From Paraburkholderia sp. BCC1885 (lineage in GTDB: Bacteria; Pseudomonadota; Gammaproteobacteria; Burkholderiales; Burkholderiaceae): DNA of 64,000 nt. Shown here piece by piece: positions 16,257 through 25,995 of the stretch (position 1 is its first letter; every line of letters starts with the position of its first letter). The stretch covers positions 1-64,000 of the forward strand of contig NZ_CAAJGM010000111.1 in NCBI RefSeq assembly GCF_900996235.1, in the 5' to 3' direction. The notes under the pieces are model-generated. The model saw only the letters and a list, made by a program, of their open reading frames with translations. It had not been told where the DNA came from and did not search any database. A program made the position numbers and the translations under genes.

Positions 16257-17036
16257 CTATATTTCGCGCGTAGACAGCCAGAAGCACCCTAGCTCCTGTC
16301 GCCAGAACGTTTGACACCTGTCCAGCGTCGCGCCAACCCGTTTAGCCGCGGCGAACGCAATCTTGAGCGCCTCGGCTGGATCGTCAGACAGTATGTGATC
16401 GATGGGCATACGCTCCGGCACGACCACGCCCCGGCTTGTCCAGTAGCGCTTTTCGTTCATCGCGTGTTCCGAAAAGCCTTTCGTGATGTACTTCGCCAGG
16501 TATCCAGCCAGCTTGTGCCGCAAGCCCTTCTCCTTGAACGGATTGCGTACGTGAACATTGCCGTTATCGAATCCGACGATGCCCTGCCAGATCGACCGCA
16601 GGATTCTGTAGTTTTGCCGACCAGATACGGCAACGTGCAAGTGCCACGCGCCGCGCTGCTGACGCTCTGCGACCGCAACATACTGGAACCCGCCCAATGC
16701 CCCGAGGCGACGCCGTAGCGAGTCGAAATCGCGCTTCAGACGGACCTTGTCCTGCATATTCTCCCGGTACGTCAGCGTGATCATGCGATCCGCTCCAATC
16801 GCCTTGCAGCGCAACCGCACTTGCTGCTTTGCCCGCTTCGCCGCATCGAGCAGGTTGTCTTCGGTGTTCTCCGACTCGCCGCGCTTCGCTTTGGGCATCA
16901 GGCTCATCCGTTGAGCGCCCATATACCGGTCAAAGCGTGTTGCCGTGATCTCGACCTGACCATCACCGAAGTTACGGCCACGAATTACCCACTCGCGTCG
17001 GAACGCGGAAAAATCGCCTATACTTTCGTCGTGCAT
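16257..17036 (-). CDS. Rolling-circle replication initiator (inovirus Rep)
   Basis: A 259-residue HUH-type endonuclease that nicks the phage origin and starts ssDNA synthesis. Motif I is MITLTY (residues 85-90), the HUH motif is WHLHVAV with metal-binding His132 and His134, and the tyrosine/lysine motif is GYLAKYITK (178-186). The gene is the first after the large intergenic region, where the origin should lie. Confidence 0.85.
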   Translation of the reverse strand: MHDESIGDFSAFRREWVIRGRNFGDGQVEITATRFDRYMGAQRMSLMPKAKRGESENTEDNLLDAAKRAKQQVRLRCKAIGADRMITLTYRENMQDKVRLKRDFDSLRRRLGALGGFQYVAVAERQQRGAWHLHVAVSGRQNYRILRSIWQGIVGFDNGNVHVRNPFKEKGLRHKLAGYLAKYITKGFSEHAMNEKRYWTSRGVVVPERMPIDHILSDDPAEALKIAFAAAKRVGATLDRCQTFWRQELGCFWLSTREI

Positions 17037-17487
17037 TGCAACTGATCCTTGTAATGCGCAGTTTCACCAAGCCCACACCGTTGCCGCGATGTGGGCTTTT
17101 CTTTTTGCCCCGCCCTGCTTCCCTACCTCATGACCCAAGCTATGCCCCGGTTTGCGCCGTTGTCAGCGCTATCGATACGTTAAGTGTCCCTGATTCAAGT
17201 TTAGGCGCGCTTCGCGCGCCTGCCGCTGCGGCCCAAGGGCTCGCTTGCGGCACGCGCGCCATCGCGCCACACACGAGCCCCAACGGTCCACAAACGGCCT
17301 ACAAAGGCGGCTTGGCAGTGAGGGGTTGGCTCGATCACCGGCAACGCCTCACGACCCACCTCAACGCCGATACCCGCTACTCGGTCCGGCGGGCCGCGCT
17401 GAGCCGCGCGATACAGGCCACGACTGCGCAGACACACCGCGCTTACGTCGCCCTGGCACCGTGCCGGACACTCCTGACGCTAGACGC
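17037..17487. other. Inovirus intergenic region, probable origin and packaging hairpins
   Basis: This 451-bp stretch between rep and the secretin gene has no convincing gene; open frames on both strands are compositional. It contains two strong hairpins: 17069-17098 (AAGCCCACA/TGTGGGCTT, followed by a T-rich tract on the plus strand) and 17204-17220 (GGCGCGC/GCGCGCC with a 3-base loop). Filamentous phages keep their replication origin and packaging signal as hairpins in such a gap, which is the likely role here. Confidence 0.5.
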
Positions 17488-18864
17488 TCAAACCTTCTGC
17501 ACCTGCAGGACCAGAAGCACCTCAGTACGCGCCTTCTGACCGCTATGGCCGTCCAGGAAGTGAGGCAACCACCCCTCGTGATTCGTGGACTGCGTATCCG
17601 AGTCCTGCACCAACCCGCCGAGCACCACGACCTCACCATCGTGCATGCTGATCGTTGTCGTCATCTCGCGCGTGTTCTTCGTCGGCGAGTTGTTCACGCC
17701 GGTTGTCGTCGCAACGAAGCTCGATATCTGCTCGTCAAGCTGGACCTGAATCGCGTCGGCCATAACCGTAGGCTCTACCGCGAAGATCACGCCAGCGTCC
17801 TGATAATCGACCGACTGCACAGGCGTGCCCGTCGCGCCCTGATAGCTAATGCTCCCCAGCGTCGGTACCTGAGAGCCCACGTTAAGACTGACCTTCTCGC
17901 CCGACAGCACGCGCACGTGCGGGTCGCTCACTTCCTTGAACCGCGTGTCAGCGCTCAGCGCCGAGATAGCCAGGTTAAGAAAGTGCGCGCCGAACGTCAG
18001 CGACGTGGCATCGCCGCTCGTCGCACCGTTCGAAATACCAAGCTGCCCGTCGAGCACGTGCGCCGCAATCGAGAACGCCGAATTCGTCGCGTCCGTGTTC
18101 GATACCTCATAGACCCACCCGCGCACCATGACCTCACCGGGCGCCGTATCCAGCTCCGCGAGCACCTTTTTTAGATCACGCACTTCAGCGGGCTTCCCAT
18201 AAAACACAAGATCGTCGGCCGCCGACACGGAAGACGGCAAGCTGGCCGAACGTGTAGCAGGAGCCGCCGCGCTCACAGCAGACGCCGCAGCACCCGACGC
18301 GGCCACCGGAGCACCCACGGCAGCCGTAACCGCATCCCTGACGCTATCTGGCACCCCGGCATCCGGTTGCGCGCCGACACGCCCCGAAAAAAGTGGCTGC
18401 ACCAGCTTCGACAGATACGCCGCCGACCTGTACTTAGGGTGATACACGAACGCCTGCCGTTCCGCATCCTTACCCTCACTACCGTCTTTCACGCTGACGA
18501 AATCCACACCGTCGCGCGTATCGACCTTGAAGCCCTGCGAGTCCAGAAACACGCGCACGAAATCGCGCAACTCGCTATTGTCACCGTCCCACTGAAAACT
18601 AACGATGCGCTGATCCTGCAACACGTCCGACGCGATCACGTGCGGCACGTGCATGAACTCGCTGTACAACAGATCCACCAGTTGCCCAAGGTTGACAAAG
18701 CGCAGCGCAAGCGCACCGTGCGGTGCATGCAGCGGGACCGGCAACGGCGCGGGCAACGGCAGCGACGGAAGCTCAGGCGGCAATGGCGGCACCGAACCCG
18801 CGCCCGCAGCGAACACAGATCCACACAACAACACCGCACAGACACCCACCAGCCGACGCATCAT
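17488..18864 (-). CDS. Inovirus secretin (pIV-like)
   Basis: A 458-residue outer-membrane channel for virion exit. It has a signal peptide ending near FAAGAG, an N-terminal N0-like domain (ALRFVNLGQLVDLLYSEFM), a low-complexity Ala/Ser linker and the secretin domain with VSLNVGSQVPTLGSISYQ and the hallmark C-terminal MTTTISMHDGEVVVLGGLVQDSD. The gene overlaps zot by 4 bp. Confidence 0.9.
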   Translation of the reverse strand: MMRRLVGVCAVLLCGSVFAAGAGSVPPLPPELPSLPLPAPLPVPLHAPHGALALRFVNLGQLVDLLYSEFMHVPHVIASDVLQDQRIVSFQWDGDNSELRDFVRVFLDSQGFKVDTRDGVDFVSVKDGSEGKDAERQAFVYHPKYRSAAYLSKLVQPLFSGRVGAQPDAGVPDSVRDAVTAAVGAPVAASGAAASAVSAAAPATRSASLPSSVSAADDLVFYGKPAEVRDLKKVLAELDTAPGEVMVRGWVYEVSNTDATNSAFSIAAHVLDGQLGISNGATSGDATSLTFGAHFLNLAISALSADTRFKEVSDPHVRVLSGEKVSLNVGSQVPTLGSISYQGATGTPVQSVDYQDAGVIFAVEPTVMADAIQVQLDEQISSFVATTTGVNNSPTKNTREMTTTISMHDGEVVVLGGLVQDSDTQSTNHEGWLPHFLDGHSGQKARTEVLLVLQVQKV

Positions 18865-19766
18865 TTGCCCACCTTGACCGAATCGTCCGCCGACGCCGTC
18901 GCCGTCCAGACCGCAACACGCTCACCGTCCACAACGCCTTCAAGCGCCATCCCGTTACCGGAAAAACCGTCGCGCTTCACGGCCCGTATCCACCCGCTCT
19001 TATCCGTTAGTAGCACGAACGGCACGCCATCAACCGCATACGAACCCACCACGCGCCAGTGCGCCCCTGACGCCGCCGACGCACCCGAACGCGCGCTAGC
19101 CCCGGCCACACCCGACGCAGCACCACCCGCCCCCGTCTTTGGCTTGCCCATACCCATCACCGAGCCGTAGCCTTTCCACAGCAGGAAGGCCGCAGCCACC
19201 GCCGCCACCGGAATCACAAACAACGCTTTCGGCACGACCGCTTTCGGCTTCGTGTGCATTTCCGCAGAGACGTACAGGTCATACACGTGTCTCGGATACT
19301 TCCACGGCCTCTTCACCGCATCCTTGAGCGACCCCTGCGGATTACGCGCCGAGTCCCACTCGTAAAGCATCGCCCGCGCCATACCGAACATCCGCCGCAC
19401 ATGCACATGCCGCCCGATCAGATCGCGTACAACCTTGCTCATCCGGTTCGGATGCTGCGTAATGACAATGATGTCAACGCCAAAATGCCGATGCACGTGC
19501 AGCTTCTCGATATCTTCGGACGGCTTGACCGACACGCTCATTGGCGGCCACAGACGCTGTACCTCGTCGACCACGATCACATCATTCGGGCCGACATGCT
19601 CCCACCAACGACGCATCCAGGGCTCATCGACCGCCGTGTGATCCACGAGCAGGCCCCTGATACCGTCAACCCATATCCTGCGCCCCTCTTTCGCATACGC
19701 TTCAAGCATCGACACGACGAGCAGCGTCTTGCCACTACCGGGCGTCCCCGTCACGAGCGTCATCAT
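18861..19766 (-). CDS. Zonular occludens toxin family assembly ATPase (pI/Zot)
   Basis: A 301-residue protein with a cytosolic P-loop at its very N-terminus (GTPGSGKT, residues 7-14), Walker B VIVVDEVQRLWP, and a single membrane helix near residue 205 (ALFVIPVAAVAAAFLLW). It powers virion extrusion with the secretin. The ATG at 19766 is chosen because it starts directly at the P-loop strand and overlaps the upstream gene's stop by 4 bp. The C-terminal periplasmic part is Ala/Gly-rich. Confidence 0.9.
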   Translation of the reverse strand: MMTLVTGTPGSGKTLLVVSMLEAYAKEGRRIWVDGIRGLLVDHTAVDEPWMRRWWEHVGPNDVIVVDEVQRLWPPMSVSVKPSEDIEKLHVHRHFGVDIIVITQHPNRMSKVVRDLIGRHVHVRRMFGMARAMLYEWDSARNPQGSLKDAVKRPWKYPRHVYDLYVSAEMHTKPKAVVPKALFVIPVAAVAAAFLLWKGYGSVMGMGKPKTGAGGAASGVAGASARSGASAASGAHWRVVGSYAVDGVPFVLLTDKSGWIRAVKRDGFSGNGMALEGVVDGERVAVWTATASADDSVKVGK

Positions 19767-20043
19767 TTGATCACCAGCTTTTTGATTGACGACCAACCTT
19801 GCCACGTCACGCGAGCCACGATCCCCGAACCGATGAACGACAGCGCCTGAAACACTCCCGCGAGCGCCATCAACGACAGCAGATCATTCGGCAGCAGGCC
19901 CACGTTCTGACTCACAAGGTCCAGCAACGCAGTTACCGCCGTATCCGCCCCCACTACGGTGACCAGACCGAACCCCGCAGCGAGCAACGCCTGCAACACC
20001 AACGGCCCAATCAGACCCATCAACCACACAGCGAGCGTAGGCA

Positions 20044-20044
<1 letters not shown>
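19763..20044 (-). CDS. DUF2523 minor coat protein (pVI-like)
   Basis: A 93-residue protein with three hydrophobic helices and the ending QALSFIGSGIVARVTWQGW, characteristic of DUF2523 proteins found directly upstream of zot in inoviruses. It should cap the virion together with pIII. Confidence 0.8.
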
Positions 20045-21599
<1,555 letters not shown>

Positions 21600-21674
21600 C
21601 TACAGAAAAAGAATCAGCCCCACGGCCCAGCACGTGCCGACCGCAATTGCCACGCACTCGTAAAACCACGTCAT
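21600..21674 (-). CDS. 24-residue inovirus micro-protein
   Basis: A frame of 24 codons (MTWFYECVAIAVGTCWAVGL...) overlapping the upstream stop by ATGA and lying just before the pIII-like gene. It is one membrane helix, in the size range of pVII/pIX-type tip proteins. Confidence 0.5.
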   Translation of the reverse strand: MTWFYECVAIAVGTCWAVGLILFL

Positions 21675-21772
21675 CGCTCATCCTCACCAAACAGAAAACG
21701 AAACGCGCCAACCGACCACAACACCAGGCACACGCCGATCAGCACCGCAAACACCACTAGCGACTCGCTCAC
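21671..21772 (-). CDS. 33-residue inovirus micro-protein
   Basis: Read from a GTG that overlaps the preceding stop (GTGA). The product is a single membrane helix (SLVVFAVLIGVCLVLWSVGAF) with a short acidic tail (FGEDER). Size and place match pVII/pIX-type minor coat proteins. Confidence 0.55.
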   Translation of the reverse strand: MSESLVVFAVLIGVCLVLWSVGAFRFLFGEDER

Positions 21773-22038
21773 GACTCCCCCGACGACTCAACAAACCGAC
21801 CCACCATGCGCACGCCCCACGCCACCGCCATCACCATCAGAACCGCACCGCCAAGCTCAAGACCCACCCCAACGCCGCCATCGACCGGCGAATCGTCGCC
21901 ACTCGCTACCGCAGCGACCTGCAACAACAACGGGTTTCCCGATGAATCAGTCCCGCATGCCACGTCCTGCCCGCTGGACGTCACGTAGGTAACCGACGAA
22001 GCGCCTTCAGGCCCGCACACCACTGCCGAGAACGCCAT
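21769..22038 (-). CDS. Inovirus membrane protein following the major coat gene
   Basis: An 89-residue protein with an N-terminal soluble part containing two cysteines (residues 8 and 28) and a C-terminal membrane helix (LELGGAVLMVMAVAWGVRMVG). It follows the terminator downstream of the major coat gene, as minor coat genes do. The start at 22038 (MAFSAVVCG) is preferred because upstream codons overlap the terminator hairpin. Confidence 0.6.
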   Translation of the reverse strand: MAFSAVVCGPEGASSVTYVTSSGQDVACGTDSSGNPLLLQVAAVASGDDSPVDGGVGVGLELGGAVLMVMAVAWGVRMVGRFVESSGES

Positions 22039-22050
22039 AGCTCCCCCAAC

Positions 22051-22084
22051 AAAAAGGGGCGTCCCCCTGACAGAGAAACGCCCC
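22051..22084 (-). terminator. Terminator after the major coat gene
   Basis: On the minus strand a GGGGCGT/ACGCCCC stem is followed by TTTTT. Inoviruses commonly have such an attenuator behind gene VIII, giving high coat transcript levels relative to downstream genes. Confidence 0.85.
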
Positions 22085-22104
22085 TTAACCAAGCGACAGA
22101 CGGA

Positions 22105-22317
22105 CTAGCGGCCCAGGAAGCCAAACACCTTGCGGAATCCCCAGACCACACACAGGATGCCCAGGATCGCGCCGCCCACGGTCGTGATGCTCGTGGCAAC
22201 GCCACCAATCGACGACACAGCCGACGAGACATCCACACCCGATGCCTGAGCGAACGCACCGCCCGCTACAGCCATCAAACCAGCGCCAACAGCAACCAGC
22301 TTCACTTCTTTTTTCAT
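22105..22317 (-). CDS. Major coat protein (pVIII-like)
   Basis: A 70-residue precursor with a classic signal peptide (MKKEVKLVAVGAGLMAVAGG...AFA) and a mature chain of about 47 residues. The mature chain has an amphipathic start (QASGVDVSSAVSSIGGV), a membrane helix (GGAILGILCVVWGF) and a basic DNA-facing end (RKVFGFLGR). The ATG at 22317 has AGGAAG upstream; an earlier in-frame start would destroy the signal peptide. Confidence 0.9.
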   Translation of the reverse strand: MKKEVKLVAVGAGLMAVAGGAFAQASGVDVSSAVSSIGGVATSITTVGGAILGILCVVWGFRKVFGFLGR

Positions 22318-22397
22318 TTCTTCCTGCTCCCTGATTCGGCCCACAAATTGAGATTCGCCCGCCTGGGCCAGATGCGAACGAACCGACTAACGTCCAG

Positions 22398-22553
22398 TCA
22401 CTCGGAGCCCGCGTTATCCGCGCGTCGGATTGCGACCAACACGCGGGTCACATACGCGGCACCCCTCAGGCAGAGATTGACCCCAAGCAGCACGTTCAGT
22501 AGCGCCAACTGCGACGCAACCGGATCGACCGCGAACGATGACAACCTGTCCAT
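22398..22553 (-). CDS. Small inovirus membrane protein
   Basis: A 51-residue frame from ATG 22553 with GGGGGTGG upstream. It encodes a single hydrophobic segment (LALLNVLLGVNLCL) and a basic tail, between the ssDNA-binding protein gene and the major coat gene. Possibly a minor coat protein. Confidence 0.5.
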   Translation of the reverse strand: MDRLSSFAVDPVASQLALLNVLLGVNLCLRGAAYVTRVLVAIRRADNAGSE

Positions 22554-22575
22554 CACCACCCCCGCGCCAAACGCA

Positions 22576-22884
22576 TTACGCCGTTACGCCCGCACCAGCT
22601 TTCGGCTTCGCACCCGGCATGCCGAACGGCACGAGCGACACCACACGCGGCTCGAGCTTGCCCTCCATCGACCGGAAGAACGAAAACTCCGCAACGTAGT
22701 CCCCCGGCGTCGAATCCTTGAGCGCATCCGGCAAGTTGATCGTGCCAACGAGCAGCGACTTACCCTCACTGTCCTCTTGCTCCAGAATGCACTGCGCTTC
22801 ATGGATCGCCCACGCATTGCCGGTTTTCTTGGCGATGCCGGAACGGTGCGCAACATCGAGAATCGTCAGCTTCTGCTTGTTCAT
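22576..22884 (-). CDS. Single-stranded DNA-binding protein (pV-like)
   Basis: A 102-residue cytosolic protein ahead of the coat genes, as gene V is in inoviruses. The sequence alternates short beta strands (EGKSLLVGTINLP; DYVAEFSFFRSMEGKLEPRVVSLVPF) consistent with an OB-type fold coating phage ssDNA. ATG 22884 is chosen for its AAAGGTGA ribosome-binding site. Confidence 0.65.
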   Translation of the reverse strand: MNKQKLTILDVAHRSGIAKKTGNAWAIHEAQCILEQEDSEGKSLLVGTINLPDALKDSTPGDYVAEFSFFRSMEGKLEPRVVSLVPFGMPGAKPKAGAGVTA

Positions 22885-22973
22885 ATCAATCACCTTTCAT
22901 TAGTAGTGCTATGCACACTGGATAAGCCCACTCGGGCAACAAAAGAGCCGCAGACTAGCCACGACCAGAACGC

Positions 22974-23180
22974 CTAACGCGTCACTGCTTTAAGGTCACT
23001 ACAGGCACCGCAACCGCCCGCACGGTCCACACCGCACCAGGCGCACAACTCATCAACAACATCGAGCGACACAGCCCGGAAATCCTGGCGCCGAATCTCG
23101 GACGCACACGACCGCACCGGCACGCTCACCCGACCATCGAACAGGTCCGGCGTCACGTGATCGGACGGGCATTTGCTCAT
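22974..23180 (-). CDS. Hypothetical prophage protein with cysteine cluster
   Basis: A 68-residue soluble protein with a C-terminal CAWCGVDRAGGCGAC cluster that could bind a metal. It follows a 64-residue gene closely. Not recognised. Confidence 0.5.
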   Translation of the reverse strand: MSKCPSDHVTPDLFDGRVSVPVRSCASEIRRQDFRAVSLDVVDELCAWCGVDRAGGCGACSDLKAVTR

Positions 23181-23184
23181 TGGC

Positions 23185-23379
23185 TTAACAGCGGAAGGGG
23201 TTCACCGGCGCGCCCACTTCGACGGGCACCAGCGTGAGAAATTCGGGTTGACGGCCCATGCGGACCAGTTCAGCGCTCGCCTTGACGCGGGCGTCTTGCG
23301 CGTCCGGCGCGGACACTTCGATTTTGGCAATGCGCGAGTGCGCGCACTGTGTAAAGGCGTGGACTTCGTATGCTGGCAC
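23185..23379 (-). CDS. Hypothetical prophage early protein
   Basis: A 64-residue protein read from GTG with GGGGGTTAG upstream. It looks like a single alpha/beta unit (IAKIEVSAPDAQDARVKASAELVRMG). It is the first gene of the leftward phage operon, transcribed away from the regulator at 23533. Confidence 0.5.
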   Translation of the reverse strand: MPAYEVHAFTQCAHSRIAKIEVSAPDAQDARVKASAELVRMGRQPEFLTLVPVEVGAPVNPFRC

Positions 23380-23455
23380 AGCTAACCCCCGTTAGTGGCT
23401 TGCGACTCCCCGACTTCGCGGGGTTTACCTTTGCATGATCCCTGGATAGACTCAG

Positions 23456-23510
23456 GATATCTACAGCAGTGATATCTATGGCATGGATAATAATCTACGC
23501 TATAGATATG
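23456..23510. promoter_or_regulatory. Candidate operators between phage regulator and early operon
   Basis: The divergent region has GATATCTAC at 23456-23464, GATATCTAT at 23471-23479 and the inverted form CTATAGATATG at 23500-23510. These related elements sit just upstream of the HTH regulator gene and are probable repressor sites. Confidence 0.5.
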
Positions 23511-23532
23511 TCAAGCCCTAGGAGAGCACAAA

Positions 23533-23922
23533 ATGCGGTCAGCGCGATATCTGGACCAGCTTCGCCAAACGAAAGGGTTCACCAACGACACGGAACTCGC
23601 CGATTTCCTAGGCGTGAAACAAAACACGATCAGCCAATACCGTCACGCCAAAGGCTTCATGAGCAACGAGGTGTGCCTGAAAGTGGCTGCAGGCTTAGAT
23701 ATGGACAATCCCATGCCGGTCATCATGGCCGCAGATATGGATCGCGCCGAGAAAACAGGCCAACGCTCCTTATGGGAAGTTTTTTTGCCGAGGATGGCGG
23801 GAATTAGCGCAGCGCTGATCCTCGGGGTTGTCGCAAATTTTGTGACACCCTCACCTGCGCATGCTGCACCCATGCTTAAAAATGGGGTCGGGCCTTTATA
23901 TTATGTCAAATTTATTGCGTAG
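23533..23922 (+). CDS. Inovirus HTH regulator with membrane tail; 3' end formed by the att core
   Basis: A 129-residue protein with an N-terminal helix-turn-helix (TELADFLGVKQNTISQYRHAKG, residues 20-41) resembling DUF3693-type phage regulators, then a membrane helix (MAGISAALILGVVANFV). It has AGGAGAG upstream and faces the leftward phage operon, so it is the likely repressor. The last codons run through the attR core. In the excised circle the same frame would continue for about 27 codons (LWSKIPHALKAVKTAYRATA...) to a TAA at 14861-14863, so integration replaces its C-terminus. Confidence 0.75.
   Translation: MRSARYLDQLRQTKGFTNDTELADFLGVKQNTISQYRHAKGFMSNEVCLKVAAGLDMDNPMPVIMAADMDRAEKTGQRSLWEVFLPRMAGISAALILGVVANFVTPSPAHAAPMLKNGVGPLYYVKFIA
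23895..23912 (+). repeat. Right attachment core (attR) of the inovirus
   Basis: TTTATATTATGTCAAATT is identical to 14768-14785. It contains the 6-bp centre and XerD arm; the bases to its left (GGGGTCGGGCC) are a poor XerC arm, as expected for phage attP-derived sequence. Confidence 0.85.
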
Positions 23923-24003
23923 GTACATTGTGCGTTCAAGGCAACCAAGCCAGCACATGAGGCGCGGCGAAATCCCACATCCAGCCCCACAAAACTTAGA
24001 TTT

Positions 24004-24546
24004 TTATATCCCGCCCGACGCCCGAGGTTCACCATTCGGGCGAATACCCTCAATTGCGCGTGACCTAAGCACCATCGCGCGCTCAAAATCTGCCCGCAAG
24101 ATCAGGACATCTACCCGGACACTCGAATAACGGACCAACCGCAAACCGGCCGCAGCGCAAATCTCATTCTTTACGGCGTCACGTTTCTTCGCACTGTCTG
24201 ACAGGTGGCTTCTATCATCCAGTTCAATGGCATATAGCACAGTCCCCGCAGGCGAACACACCACATAATCGAGAATCTTGCGATCAAACCGATTACGGGC
24301 GGACTTGCCGCCAGCTATAACTTCGATCAACGCTCCCATCGCCACTTGCGCATGAATCTCCACATCCGGCAAGGCGCGCCGGAGCAAGCCGATGAATTCC
24401 CGCTCTCGTGCCGTCATCAGGCTGCGCAGGCCATAGCGGACCGGATCGCCGCGTTTAGATCCAGCGCCTCGACGATTCGGCTCCGCCACGACCAACATGA
24501 AGAATATCGCCAGGCCGACAATGATTAACCACACTACGACATGCAT
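24004..24546 (-). CDS. Membrane-anchored DUF2726-type nuclease-like protein
   Basis: A 180-residue protein with an N-terminal membrane helix (VVVWLIIVGLAIFFMLVV) and a domain resembling DUF2726. The LDYVVCSP..TVLYAIELDDRSH and RDAVKNEICAAAGLRLVRY segments give the D, ExD and basic residues of a PD-(D/E)xK-like fold. It lies just outside the prophage, at the left edge of the secretion island. Role unknown. Confidence 0.65.
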   Translation of the reverse strand: MHVVVWLIIVGLAIFFMLVVAEPNRRGAGSKRGDPVRYGLRSLMTAREREFIGLLRRALPDVEIHAQVAMGALIEVIAGGKSARNRFDRKILDYVVCSPAGTVLYAIELDDRSHLSDSAKKRDAVKNEICAAAGLRLVRYSSVRVDVLILRADFERAMVLRSRAIEGIRPNGEPRASGGI

Positions 24547-24665
24547 ATACCGTCTCCCCGATTGCCACGCAATAAGCGCGGCAACGGCCATTCACGGATG
24601 ATCTGCAATAGCCGCTCCGTGTTCCGGCCTTGCTGCTCACATGCGCCGACACAACGCCGCCATGG

Positions 24666-25982
24666 TCACTGCAAGCGAAACGAACGGTTGCTTGCCTGAC
24701 TGGTCGTGAAGGGCTCGGACGTCTCCGGTACTTCCGCCGCGAGCTGAAAATAGCTGAGCGTTGGATTGCCGGTTCCGGCATCGGCCAGCGGATGCTCGTC
24801 GATCGTCTTGAGCATCGGCGCGTTGCCATTTGCGGCGATCTGCTCAGCGTCGCTGCGCGAAGCGAGCGCCCATTGGCCGTGCCGGTCCCGTCCGGTCAGC
24901 CCGCCGCCGTCCGCAAACGCCGTCCAGTTGCCGTTCGCGTAGCCCTGCCCTGTGCCGTGCCCGTCCATCGTGAACAGCGTGCCGTCGGCTGTGACGCCTG
25001 CGACGTAAGTCTCGCCCGCCGCGCCCTTGCTGGTCGGAATGAGCGCGCTCTTGCCGGAGTCGATTGCCGCTACCATCCGCTCGCCGGCCGCCGGATTGCG
25101 AAGCATGGCATCGAACAACTGAGACGCCGGCGATCGGGAAAAATTGTTTTCCAGCGACGGATCCTGGCTGACCGCCGCCGACCATAGCGGTCCGAGTGTC
25201 GGCGAACGGCGAATGTCGTCGATCAGTTGCATCCCGCGAACGCTTGCCGCGAAACCGGTATGCAGCGACTGCTTGCTGGATTGGCTCACGCCGCTGTGAT
25301 CGATCTTCGAGCAGACGTAAGCCTCGAATTGCCTGAAGTCCATCGACTGGCCCTTGAGGCCCTTAAGAATGCCATCGGCCACCGCGTGGTTCTGATTGAA
25401 TATCTTGCTGAGTGCCGCGATCGCGCATTGGCCATCTTTGTCCGACATGTTCTGGATGGTCGGCGAAGCGGCAACCTGCTTCGCGAACGGCAGCAAGCCG
25501 CGATATCCCGGCGACGTATTCAGCACGCTGGCATCGAGCGTGTGCACGAACTGCATCCCTGCGTCACTGGTCAGGAACCGGTTCACCTTGGTGCGAAGCG
25601 CATCGTCCGGCGCCATATAGTGAGTGGTCTTGTCATGCACGTTGCCGCTGAGCGCCTGGCCATGTGCAACCAAATCGTCGCTCAACCGGCCTTTCTCCTG
25701 CGACGTAAGCGCGGCTTGCCCGTTGCTGGCCGCCCACGCGTTATATGAATCGATGAGCGAGAGGATGGCCTTCTTGTCAGTCGCCGAGCGCGCGCCGAAG
25801 TCATACTGAAACAGGCCGAGCGAGTAGCCGCTGTTGCCGACAACCCTGGCTTCACCCGTCTTGCTGTTGTAATTCGCGGCTACCTGCAGCGTAAAAGCAC
25901 TGCTCGTACCAACCTCACCTGAACGTGCTACCGCGTTATACAGGATTTCCAGAACGTCGTTATCCGAATAGTTCTTTGGCAT
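24666..25982 (-). CDS. Putative lysozyme-like type IVB effector
   Basis: A 438-residue soluble protein without signal peptide. Near its N-terminus, Glu23 in ARSGEVGTS and the stretch NSGYSLGLFQYDFG (residues 50-63) recall the catalytic Glu and the GLxQ substrate loop of lysozyme/transglycosylase folds, so peptidoglycan may be the target. The C-terminal 120 residues (TYVAGVTADGTLFTMDGHG onward, with TGRDRHGQWALA) look like a separate module that might carry a secretion signal. It starts 13 bp after a gene for an exported protein, the same arrangement as the lipase cassette at 54612-56915. Effector status is inference from this context. Confidence 0.5.
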   Translation of the reverse strand: MPKNYSDNDVLEILYNAVARSGEVGTSSAFTLQVAANYNSKTGEARVVGNSGYSLGLFQYDFGARSATDKKAILSLIDSYNAWAASNGQAALTSQEKGRLSDDLVAHGQALSGNVHDKTTHYMAPDDALRTKVNRFLTSDAGMQFVHTLDASVLNTSPGYRGLLPFAKQVAASPTIQNMSDKDGQCAIAALSKIFNQNHAVADGILKGLKGQSMDFRQFEAYVCSKIDHSGVSQSSKQSLHTGFAASVRGMQLIDDIRRSPTLGPLWSAAVSQDPSLENNFSRSPASQLFDAMLRNPAAGERMVAAIDSGKSALIPTSKGAAGETYVAGVTADGTLFTMDGHGTGQGYANGNWTAFADGGGLTGRDRHGQWALASRSDAEQIAANGNAPMLKTIDEHPLADAGTGNPTLSYFQLAAEVPETSEPFTTSQASNRSFRLQ

Positions 25983-25995
25983 TGTCTACCCCTTG

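Noticed and set aside
17036..17539. Plus-strand frames in the phage intergenic region
   Set aside because: They overlap hairpins and the secretin 3' end and show no protein-like features; the region looks like origin DNA.
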